This document shows positions 12,493 through 22,058 of a stretch of 64,000 nucleotides of DNA, piece by piece; position 1 is the stretch's first letter; the number at the start of each line of letters is the position of its first letter. This DNA comes from Hordeum vulgare subsp. vulgare (taxonomy: Eukaryota > Streptophyta > Magnoliopsida > Poales > Poaceae), in assembly GCF_904849725.1 (NCBI RefSeq), contig NC_058519.1, positions 184,625,703-184,689,702 on the forward strand, written 5' to 3'. Under the pieces are notes generated by a model that was given only the letters and a program-made list of their open reading frames with translations, searched no databases and was not told the origin of the DNA. The position numbers and the translations under genes were made by a program.

Positions 12493-13346
12493 GTGTGTGT
12501 GTGTGTGTGTGTGTGTGAGTAACTTATCAATTACACATATAAGTGAATGGACACAACAGAGTAAAGACCCTCACGTGAAGTTGTATGGAAACAATATGTG
12601 GTCACAGAAATTTTGATCTGTTAGAAACCTTAGAAGGTTTTCCTCCGTCTCATTGGGTTTATCAGTTAGCGTCGCTATATGTATTTTATCTGGGTCAATA
12701 AACCCAATATTTAGGATGTTCCTATTTTTACAATCCAGAATCTTCATTCTGCATAATAGAGTACAAGTTATATATAGACAATGAATTGAAATAACTAAAC
12801 AAGTTATATGTAGACAATGAATTGAAAAACTTACAGACAATAGCAACTCATAAGCGATTTGTCGAGGGCGTCGGCATTGTACATCTGGAAGAGTTCATCA
12901 AAGTCGATATGGATTTCTTCGGGGCGGCCGTAGTACTCCCGTGGGACACTCACCACGATCATCGTTCTCCCATTCTTTGATTCACTTGAGTACCATGTAT
13001 GCAAGTAACGCATATTTGGTGGGAGATCATCTATGCTGACGAAAGGCGCTCCCATGACAAAATGTGGCTTAGGGGCTACCACAGCCTTGGGTAACCTGTC
13101 GTCTTGGGAAGCCAGAATGTCCTCAACCGGGATACCCCATTCATTCACCCACTTCTTTGCTAATTCCAAATCTTGCCCCTGCACTAGAGGGGGGACATTC
13201 TCGGGTAACACCCTGAGGGGTGGGATCGACTGTTTGACCTGTTGTCCAAGTTGAGGAACGTCTGATATTTTTTTGCTTGTAGTTGAACTTGATTTGCTCC
13301 CACTTGCACTTGCACGTGATCTGCTCTTTTTCACTTCCTTCTGCAA
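11760..13346 (-). CDS. CACTA second ORF: Ulp1-like cysteine protease domain, multi-exon
   Basis: Many plant CACTA elements carry an ORF related to Ulp1/SENP proteases, which cleave SUMO or ubiquitin-like proteins; its role in transposition is unclear. Reading 3' to 5' on the plus strand, I can follow exons at about 12835-13346 (…DELFQMYNADALDKSL), 12575-12747 (NIGFIDPDK…HILFPYNF), 12351-12438 (FHWILLDIQ…VDAFDP), 12182-12249 (RVWKRFKCVTPG), 11999-12099 (GTHLCGYYVCETIR) and 11760-11906. The donor after the first exon is GTAAGT. The catalytic triad is visible: His in FHW, Asp in VDAFDP, Cys in HLCGYY, with a Gln in QPRGT before it. The intron before the HW exon holds a TA/CA microsatellite. Exon limits are by eye. 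An N-terminal start upstream of 13346 is not fixed. It could still be coding, unlike the transposase. Confidence 0.7.
12447..12519. repeat. TA/TG microsatellite inside an intron
   Basis: A long TA run followed by a TG run, lying in the proposed intron just upstream (on the minus strand) of the FHWILL exon. Frames that read it as IYIYIY are artefacts. Confidence 0.9.
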
Positions 13347-13431
13347 TGTGCGTGTATAGTCATCAGGCTTATGGTGTAAGTCATACTGTGATGGAAGGGT
13401 CGTAAAGTATTTTGCATATGCTATTTTCTTC

Positions 13432-16400
13432 TCAGTGTATTCCGGGCGGGGCTAGGACAAATGGTTCGTCCATGTACGCAAGATTGTTGAGATCCACTGT
13501 TGTCATGCCGTACTTTTGGTCTACAACTACCCCGCCTCCTGTCAGCTTCACCCATTTGCACCGAAACAAAGGGATCTTAAAAGTAGGTCCATAGTCAAGT
13601 TCCCATATCTCCTCTATGTACCCGTAATATGTTTCCAAACAGTGCCCATTCGCGTCTGTTGCATCAAAGCGGACACCACTATTTTGATTGGTGCTCTTTT
13701 TATCTTGGGCAACCGTGTAAAATGTATTCCCATTTATCTCATACCCTTGGAAAGTACATATAGTCGAAGATGGTGGCCTGGCCAAACAGTACAGCTGATC
13801 TCCAACGGTGTCGTCATTCATGAGATGTGTCTGCAACCAACTGCCGAAAGTCTTCTCGTGTTACCCTTTAATCCAAGAGTCAGCCTTCCCCGGGTTTTCG
13901 GAGCGTAGAATATTCTTGTGTCTCACGATATACGGAGCCACCACGGTGGAAATGTGTAGAACTGTGTAGTGTGCTTGAGAGAAAGAATGCCCATCCATAC
14001 ATACTTTTGCTTTCCTTCCTAGTGTGCCTTTTCTTGTCAGCCTACCCTCATACCGAGATTCAGGAACACCAATCGGCTTAAGGTCAGGAAGAAAGTCCAC
14101 ACAAAACTCAATGACCTCCTCTGTTCCATAGCCCTTGGAGATGCTTCCTTCTGGCCTAGCACGGTTACGAACATATTTCTTTAAGACTCCCATGAACCTC
14201 TCGAAGGGGAACATATTGTGTAGAAACACAGGACCAAGAATTCTAATCTCTTCGACTAGGTGAACTAGGAGGTGTGTCATTATATTGAAGAAGGATGGCG
14301 GGAACAACAACTCAAAGCTGACCAGACATTGGACCACATCAATCTGTAACCCTGATAGACTTTCTCGATCGATTACCTTCTGAGAAATTGCATTGAGGAA
14401 TGCACATACCTTCACAATTGCCAGGCGAATATTTTCCGGTAGAATTCCCCTCAATGCAACCGGAAGCAATTGCGTCATAAGCACGTGGCAGTCATGAGAC
14501 TTTAGGTTTTGGAATTTTTTGTCTTTCATATTTACGATTCCCTTTATATTACACGAGAAGCCAGTCGGGACCTTGATACTGAAAAGGACTTCAAAGAAGA
14601 TTTCCTTCTCTTCCTTAGTAAGAGCGTAGCTGGCACGCCCTTGAAACTGCCCTGGATGCATGCCATCTCTTCCTTTATGACGTTGCTGGTCCTCCCGTGC
14701 TTCCGGTGTATCTTTTGACTTCCCATACAAGCCCAGGAAGCCTAGAATATTCACGCAGAGATTCTTCGTCAGGTGCATCATGTCGATTGCCGAGCGGACC
14801 TCATGGACTTCCCAGTAGGGTAGCTCCCAAAATATAGATTTCTTCTTCCACATGGGTACGCGCTTATCAGGGCCATTAGGAACAGGTTGGCTGCCAGGAC
14901 CCTTTCCAAAGATTACTTTTAAATCTTTGACCATATCAAATACTTCAGCACCAGTACGGATGACAGGCTTCCCCCGGGGTTCTGCCTTGCCATTGAAATG
15001 CTTGCCTTTTTTCTTTAAGGGATGCTTGGGCGGAAGAAAACGACGATTGTACGGGTACACATTCTTCCTACATTTGTCCAAATATATACTTTCTGTCTAA
15101 TCCACACACTGTGTGCATGCATTGTACCCTTGTTTGACTGTCCTGAAATGTTACTAAGAGCAGGCCAATCATTGATGGTTACGAAAAGCAACGCTCGAAG
15201 GTCAAATTCCTCTTGTTTGTGCTCGTTCCACACACGTACACCTCGTTCGGCCCACAGCTGTAAAAGTTCATCAACTAATGGCCTTAGGTACACATCAATA
15301 TCGTTGCCGGGTTGCTTTTGACCTTGGATAAGCACTGACATCATAATGAACTTCGGCTTCATGCACAACCAAGGAGGAAGGTTGTAGATACATAGAGTAA
15401 TGGGCCAGGTGCTGTGACTGCAACTCTGCTCCCCAAAAGGAGTCATGCCATCTGTACTCAGACCAAACCATAAGTTCCTTGCGTCAGCTGCAAATCTCGG
15501 GAACTCTCTCTCGATTTTTCTCCAGTGCCGACCATCAGCGGTGTGCCTCAACTTATCGTCTTTCATACGATCTTCCATGTGCCATCACAACAACTTCGCA
15601 TGATCTTTATTTCTGAACAGACGTTTCAACCGTGGTATTATAGGAGCATACCACATCACCTTGGCAGGAACCCTCTTCCTGGGTGGCTCGCCCTCAATAT
15701 CACCAGGGTCATCTTTTCTGATCTTATACCGCAATGCAGTGCATACCGGGCATTTATCCATATTCTCGTACTTCTCACCGTGGTAGAGGATGCAGTCATT
15801 AGGGCATGCATGTATCTTCTGCACGTCTAATCCTAGAGGGCAGACAAGCTTCTTTGCTTCGTACGTGCTAGCGGGCAATTCGTTCTTTCTTGGAAGCATC
15901 TTCTTCATCAGTACCAGCAACTTTTCGAATGACGAGTCAGTCACACCGGTCTCCGCCTTCCACTTCAGCAATTCCAGTGTGCTACCCAGCTTCTTCTGGC
16001 CATCTTCACAAGTTGGGTTCAACAATTTGTTGTGGTCCTGTAACATCTGCTCAAACTGCAACCTCTCCTTTTCTGTGTCGCCACCTCGCCGTGCATCAGA
16101 AATGACCCGGCCAAGATCATCAGCGGGCTCATCTGGTTCCCGTTCTTCATCCTGATCTTCTTCTTCATTGTCTTCCATTGCGGTATCAGCATACTCAGGG
16201 AACATAGATCAGTAGTTGTCATCATCATTCTCTTCTTCTTCATCGTCGTCTTCCATCATAACCCCTCTTTCTCCGTGCTTGGTCCAAACATTATAGCCCG
16301 ACATAAAACTGGACCGAAGCAGGTGGCTCTGAATGACTCTTGAGGAAGTGTAATCCTTCTCATTCCGACATTCAACACATGGACAAAACATAAAGCCACC

Positions 16401-16526
16401 ACCATGCTTGTTCGCATCGGCTGCATCTCGAAAAGAATGCACGCCTTCTCTGTAAGCGGTTGTGCGTCGATCACCGTACATCCATGGATGGCTCATCTGC
16501 GTTATACGACAGTATATCAAATACAA
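13432..16526 (-). pseudogene. CACTA transposase (TNP2/Transposase_21 type), broken
   Basis: This is the main transposase of a Caspar-type CACTA element. Domains in order: a Transpos_assoc-like N-terminus (16209-16526: SHPWMYGDRR, CPCVECRNEKDY), an acidic linker (about 16205-16110), a zinc-ligand-rich segment (CPNDCILYHG…CPVC), Transposase_21 (15015-15578: STDGMTPFG…STWPITLCIYNLPPW), DUF4218-like (LVEEIRILGPVFLHNMFPFE) and DUF4216-like (13432-13836: YGYIEEIWELDYG). Breaks: a stop between HAKLL and WHMED (about 15582), a frameshift near 15135, a stop at about 15098, and an in-frame stop at 13861-13863 after DSWIKG. It should be catalytically dead, so the element could only move with help in trans. 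Confidence 0.9.
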
Positions 16527-16807
16527 TCACGATCCTAAAAATTTGTACCGCACGGTTTAAACGAGGAAATATAGTTGCTAACCTTTTGGAATAAGTAGAA
16601 ATAAAGAGGAAGAGGTTTAAGCGTGGCTCACGCATCTCATATCATAGTTGTGTTCGGTGAACTGAAGCGGCATCGCTCTAACACACATTTCAACAAACAC
16701 CTCTAGTGCATAAAAAAAATGGAGAGCTAGCACACACCCACACTCTTCCATCCAAGAAAAATGCAAGGAAGAGGGGAGAGGGGGGCTGTGCTATATATAG
16801 GTAGAGG

Positions 16808-17047
16808 ACTTTAGTCCCGGTTTGAGACACAAACCGGGACTAAAGGTGGCGCACATGCGGGCTGCACACCGCGTAGCCCTTTTGTCCTGGTTTGAGACAC
16901 AAACCGGGACTAAAAGCTCCTTACGGGCCGGGACCAAAGCCTTGTGGGAGGCATTGCGATTTGGGCGACGTGGCCGGACCTTTAGTCCCGGCCCAGAGGG
17001 AGGCCGGGACTAAAGGGTCCAGGCCAAAGGCCCGTTTTCCACTAGTG
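16808..17047. promoter_or_regulatory. CACTA subterminal repeat region and likely promoter side
   Basis: Repeated TTTAGTCCCGG / CCGGGACTAAA pairs separated by short spacers (GTTTGAGACACAAACCGGGA occurs twice, at about 16819 and 16890) form hairpin-capable units. A TATATATAG string at 16793-16801 lies upstream of the minus-strand transposase and may be its promoter context; that is inference. Confidence 0.5.
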
Positions 17048-18530
17048 GTTGTTGGCGATCCACATTTTTCGGGCTTCTTATTTGTTTTGTTGACCCTCTT
17101 ATCCATTTCCGCTCCGATAGCGTCGGCATCCAGTGGCGGCCACTAATTTCCCTAGACACGCCATCGAATTCCGGTGATGCTCGCCAACAGGATCTAACAA
17201 CGTTGTCCATGAAGTGCGTGGGACCGCGTGCATCTCATCCGGCCACGCTAGGCATTCCAAGAAGATCACCGACAATGTCAATGTTGGGAGGCACCACACA
17301 TTTCCTTCCGTGACGGTAGCTGTTCTAGGAATCCATGCAAATCAACGATGATCTGATCATTCCGTGTATGTACAATCTGGATGGATGAAGCTTTCTTCAT
17401 GTATTTCTCTCTTGATCTTTGTTGCAGATTATAACAATGAACTCGGTCAGCCGGGCGACAAAGGGGTGATGCGGCCAGTCGGCGGCCCCATGACGACGTG
17501 GAGATGCAGGCATCCGGCGGTGGTTAGAGCAACATGAAGTCGACATGGAATTGTGGACGGCGGCACGGGCACGCGTAGTTAAACGACTTCATGCATGCAC
17601 ATGCCTAGAGATTCAACTGGACATGGGTGCATTAGTCTTCCATAGTCCAGCTTTCCTCGCATCAATCTTCTCTTCTGCCGATCTAACATGCACGATTAGA
17701 GGAAAATGTAGTCTCGTGCAAATGAAAATCAATCTGCATCCAACTATCAATATGTATATACTGCTTTAGGGAGTGTATACCTCCTTTTGGGCAGCATGTA
17801 TTCTTTGATCCACATGGTATATACTGCATGCAAAAGACTAGTTGTATAAACTTCATACAAAAACACGTATTTACACTTAATTTAAGTAGATGATGTCTCA
17901 TTTTGGATTCTTGACACGATATACCACTTTTTTTTGCGAATTTACACGATATACCACTTGAATGAAAAAGTAGTATATATATGCTGAAAAGAGCGGTACA
18001 TGTACTACCTATGAGGAAATCAATATGTACATGCCACTTGAATGCAGTTGTATGTACAAACTAATTTGGAAGCTTAGCACATCCTACCCGAAAATCAGTA
18101 TATACTAACTAAAATAGGCAGTATATATTACCTAACATACTACAATAAAAAAATAGAGAATATAGTGGTTTGAATATGTGTTGAGTGTATACAAAAAAAG
18201 TGGTATATGCGTTGAGTGTACCAAATAAAACTACATCCTAAGAAAACTGTGTGTACCACTAACAAAATGAGCGTGTGCGTACATACTGAAATTAATAAAG
18301 AAGTATATACCCATGATATGGACGCAAAAAAGTAAATACCGGCAGCAGTATTCACCAAATGCCGGCTAGGAGGTTATTACAACAACAAATTTCCTACCCA
18401 CGTGAGGATTAGGCCGAACATTCCTTCGGATTAGGGGCATGCAACCGGCTCGTAACTATTTTAACTTTTTTTACTACGACGATAAGTTATGTTGAGTATC
18501 TTTTTTACGTGTTTATCCATCCACTAGATG
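17048..18530. other. Non-coding body of the TIR element right of the CACTA insertion
   Basis: GC-moderate sequence to about 17.7 kb, then AT-rich sequence with many GTATATAC, GTAC and AGTGGTATA words up to 18.36 kb. I see no open reading frame with a family motif. The dense short words resemble the subterminal repeat arrays of DNA transposons. Confidence 0.4.
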
Positions 18531-18916
18531 TGGGAGTACATACTCTTGGGAGTACAAAATAGCAGTCCTATATACTTCTTTATTAATATACTTCGTATAC
18601 GTATTGGTTATACCTTTTTATCATTTTCAATATACTTTATTAAATATTCTAAGATACTTCAGTATGAGTTTTGTTGAAAAAATATCAGTTGCGATGTACT
18701 TTTTATAATATACCTTTTTGACGTATAAACAAAGCAGTATATACGTAAACCTTTAAAAATATGTAAACTCACATGAATTTTTTTATGAAAGTGAATTTGA
18801 GGTATCTAGTATTTATTAATGAAGTATATTAAAAATAATAATGAGGTATAAAAAACTCATCTATGTGGTACATGAGGAACGGGAGTACGTACACCCAAGA
18901 GTACATAGCCATTTTC

Positions 18917-18918
<2 letters not shown>

Positions 18919-18984
<66 letters not shown>
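18919..18984. repeat. CT then TA microsatellite
   Basis: A CT run followed by a TA run directly after the right terminal repeat at 18918. It mirrors the CA/TA tract at the left end (11134-11221). Confidence 0.95.
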
Positions 18985-18988
<4 letters not shown>

Positions 18989-19079
18989 CTAAGGGAGTAG
19001 TTTGTTCTTGCTATATGACAAATATTGTCATAGATCAATGTGTCGTGGCAGAGTACGAGAAGGAATCTCATACCATGTT

Positions 19080-19910
19080 GGACCTCCCCAAGATAATGAG
19101 TAGTCTCAAATGTACCAGTCCTATGGTTTAGTACCCTAATGCCTTGCCTCTCCTGAGTACCTGTCTAATATCCTTGGGATGAACATCCAATAAAGTCGTC
19201 TCATCCAAGGAAACCTCGGGTGAATCATCCCCAATCTCTATTCGACACTTCAGATACCAAAAGTTGTCTTCCGCACTCCTATATCAATGTCATTCATGGT
19301 CCTATTCGAACATAGGATGCAAATACACCCTTGGAGCTCGACGATGGATGTGATTTGGTCGTGGTTGCATTGAGTTGGCATCCACAGTACCTTGAATTCC
19401 TTTGTGCTGAGATCGAAGATCAATATCTCACACCTTAAGGTAACTTCTTAAAGGTTATGATCTACCATCCAGTAGAGCTTACCGTCAGGATAGGTGGGCT
19501 GCATATAAGCCACTGGGCTTGGTGGAGTGTCGATGGCGTTCCAAATTTCAACACCTATGAACTGTATGTAGCACTGCAGTTGGTAATCCGAGTGTTAATG
19601 TTCCTCGCATAGTAGATAAGACGGATGTGTACATGCTTTTTTGTCTTTGAGTCATACCCTAGTCCGAACTTGACCGCTAGAAAAGAATCATCTTCTTCAC
19701 TGATATGTGTATCTAAGCACTTGCAGTACTTTGTGGCAAATTGCATATGAAATCCAAGGAATTACCCATCATGTTCATGCAACTTCCCACGACGAGACCG
19801 TGGCAAGGTTTGGAACTATTGAGAGACATTTTTCTCGCAAACAACTCTTTGTCTGACCTCACACCTTGCGCCATTTCGCGCAACATGTAATCTCTAGTAG
19901 CTTATAGAAG
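19080..19910 (-). pseudogene. F-box-associated domain protein, pseudogene
   Basis: F-box proteins link substrates to SCF ubiquitin ligases. This minus-strand remnant shows the grass F-box-associated (FBA) domain but not the F-box. In order: SKPCHGLVVGSC (about 19780), DDSFLAVKFGLGYDSKTKKH (about 19640-19700), PPSPVAYMQPTYPDGKLYWM (about 19470-19535), EILIFDLSTKEFKVL (about 19400), LQGCICILCSNRTMNDIDI (about 19290-19345) and PEVSLDETTLLDVHPKDI (about 19165-19220). The pieces lie in different frames with stops between them. A Gypsy LTR starts at 19915, so the 5' part with the F-box is cut off or lost. A ~70-bp piece of the upstream end is also found at 9855-9923. This is the only host-gene remnant I can identify in the window. 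Confidence 0.8.
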
Positions 19911-19914
19911 TTAT

Positions 19915-20403
19915 TGATACGTCTCCAACGTATCTATAATTATTCATTTTTCCATGTTATAATATAAGCATTCTAGGATACTTTTTAGTGAGTTTTTTAA
20001 CACTAAAATATTAACCCAGTGCCAAGTGTCAATTGCTGTTTTTTGCATGTTTTGGCTTTTCAGGAATACCATACCAAACGAAGTCGAAATATCCCGAAAC
20101 ATTTTAACGAGTTTTTCTAGACAGAATAAGGACCAGAAAGCTTCAAAAGGAGACCGGAGGCCCCATAGGGTGGCACCAAGCCAATAGGACGCGCCCAGGG
20201 GGGTGGTCGTGCCCTGATGGCTTGGGGCTACCTCCCTTGGCCTTTGGCCCTCCTCTCTAGCTTATAAATTCTCATTAATCATGAAAACCCTAGAGAGCCT
20301 CCCGAAACACTTTTTTCGTTGCCACAAGTCTCCGTTCCACCGTGTTCCCATATGGAGCCCTGTTCCGGTGTCCTGCCTAAGGGGATTTGATCTCGGAGGC
20401 TAT
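19915..20403 (+). mobile_element. Gypsy LTR fragment (TGATACGTCTCC type), truncated
   Basis: It starts with TGATACGTCTCCAACGTATC and follows the same LTR type as 22286-23827 through the GAAAACCCTAGAGAGCC region to …TTTGATCTCGGAGG. It then stops abruptly at about 20403, where another element begins (TGTGGTTTTGTCATGGCAG). The remaining LTR part is not in the window. Confidence 0.8.
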
Positions 20404-22058
20404 TGTGGTTTTGTCATGGCAGATGTCCTAGCGAGTGGACTATGTCTAGGATCCATCACAACTAGGTAGTTGCTTCGACGGGGTTGATGGGGAGCGAGAG
20501 ACAAGGGTTTACCCAGGTTTGGCCCCTCCAATGGAGGTAAAAGCCTATGTCCTTCTTTTTGTGGTATCGATGATGATATCGATTACAAGGGTGCGAAATC
20601 GCTAACCTAGATCTCGAGGATTTATAACTTGTCATTTCTACCTCAGGGGCTCTCTTTATATATAGGTTGAGGCCGTGAGATTACAACAAAGTCCGGGTCT
20701 TATAAAAACCCATGACCTAATCTAAATCTAGTCATCTTGTCTCTCTCATATGGAAACTACCTTGCGCATTCCTTCATGAGCCACCTATCAAGTACTGGCC
20801 CATGAGCCGACCAAATTGTCAAGCCGCCTCTTCGGCCTAGGGCTTCCGGGCTTCCATTGCTCGTGTGACAACCATGTTCTATGAGCCACCGCCTTGATAG
20901 CCGGTTCATCTTCCTGGCGGGTTATCTTGTGGGGTATATCCCCTACATTAGCACCGAGTTTAACTTTGGTTTACTCATGTTAAACTCCCTCTTGGAAATG
21001 AAAGAAAAACGTTAGTATAAAGTTGAACTGGTGTTTTGTCCTTAAGCCAGAATTCCCCTTCTCTCTGTTGCTGGATGTCATGTCCAGATCAACATGGTGC
21101 CATGTCATATTCCTTCATCTAGTACTTAACTTATTTTTGATCACTTCCACCATGACATCATTTAGCCGACCACTAATGTAGATATGCTATTATGGCGAAT
21201 CTTTTTTAAACAGTCATCAAATCTGGTGAGGCGCGAGAATCAAGGCGATTTTGGAGCCGCTAAGTACTATATCAGCCAATGTTTTCACCGCGCTGTTTCG
21301 GGTGCTCCTCCCTTATAAATAGACCTCTCAGTCCCGTTTCTCACTTTTCCTCCATCTTATTCCTCTCGCCCTCCATATAGCGCCACTGACGCGTGAACTC
21401 AGCGGAATCAAAATCGCAAGAAGTGACATAGTCGTGCCGCCGTCATCATTGGAGCTTGTCTACATTGCCAGTGGTTTTCTCTAGGAGCGCAACACCTCAA
21501 AACGTCTTCCTTCCCAAGTATAGTTAGTAGCATTTCCTCCATTAGTTTTTTGGGCATTCTTCTTAGTTCATCAGGTTCATAGGAGTTCATCAAACATTGT
21601 TCATAGATCTAGATGCCCCCATGGACTCTTGTTAATAATGTGTATTTTTGCCTCCGCCGTACTCCCGTAATACTACACATCCATAATAGTCTATCCATAG
21701 ATTCCATGAATGTTTTGCCTCGGGTGCCTCCGCCCGTTCTTAAGGCTTTTACTCTCTTTTTATTGTATTTATCAGATTCTTTCATCCTCTTTTCCTGGTA
21801 GCAAGTAGTTTGTGCGTAAAAGAAAATCTTGCTAAGTCCCTTTAGCTTATGTGTCCACCTTTAGCTGACTCTTTGACGCATACCAACTCATTTTATCTGG
21901 TGAACCCATCGATACTCGGTGTGGCTTATTCGTCGGCTCGTCAAAACTGTTTCTGATTTTCTTTTGATTCTCGCAAATTAAACACCTATGAATGACCCAA
22001 TTATATGCCGACTCATTCTTTTCGTTTTTACCTTTGTAGTTGGCCTATGAGAATCGTA
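20404..22058 (+). mobile_element. Element X (Gypsy-like): LTR/leader region
   Basis: The sequence begins TGTGG at 20404 and has the composition of a grass Gypsy LTR and leader. The segment GGTATATCCCCTACATTAGC…AGTTTAACTTTGGTTTACTC (20933-20980) belongs to a repeat type I know from Triticeae elements. A TATA box lies at 21314-21321. I could not place the LTR's 3' end or a primer binding site. It leads into the gag-like ORF at 22059. Confidence 0.5.
21314..21321 (+). promoter_or_regulatory. TATA box of element X
   Basis: TATAAATA in a CCTCCCTTATAAATAGACC setting, about 740 bp upstream of the gag-like start. It is typical of a retrotransposon promoter; activity is inferred. Confidence 0.5.

Larger units (their letters stand above)
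11334..17047 (-). mobile_element. CACTA (En/Spm, Caspar-type) transposon, TSD GTT
   Basis: The element starts CACTAGTGGGGACAGGGCC at 11334 and ends …GGCCCGTTTTCCACTAGTG at 17047, an inverted terminal repeat with few mismatches. Identical 3-bp duplications, GTT at 11331-11333 and GTT at 17048-17050, give its exact limits (5,714 bp). Both subterminal regions are rich in TTTAGTCCCGG and CCGGGACTAAA words, which are usual transposase-binding sites in this superfamily. Its genes lie on the minus strand: a TNP2-type transposase (broken) and an Ulp1-like protease ORF. The sharp ends suggest insertion as a complete element. Confidence 0.95.
11222..18918. mobile_element. TIR element in TA-microsatellite context, hosting a CACTA insertion
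   Basis: The left end AGGAAAATGG…GTACTCCTAGGAGTATGTACTCC (11222 to about 11260) has two inverted matches on the right. One is at 18531-18569 (reverse complement AGGACTGCTATTTTGTACTCCC, then AAGAGTATGTACTCCC). The other is at 18881-18918 (AGGAAAATGGCTATGTACTC, then TTGGGTGTACGTACTCCC). All three ends abut TA-rich DNA, and the outer two abut long microsatellites. Apart from the CACTA insertion (11334-17047), the body is non-coding, with many GTATATAC and GTAC words between 17.7 and 18.9 kb. Either right copy could be the true end; the second fits better. Superfamily unknown. The arrangement recalls the rice Micron elements, which sit in (TA)n. Confidence 0.5.
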
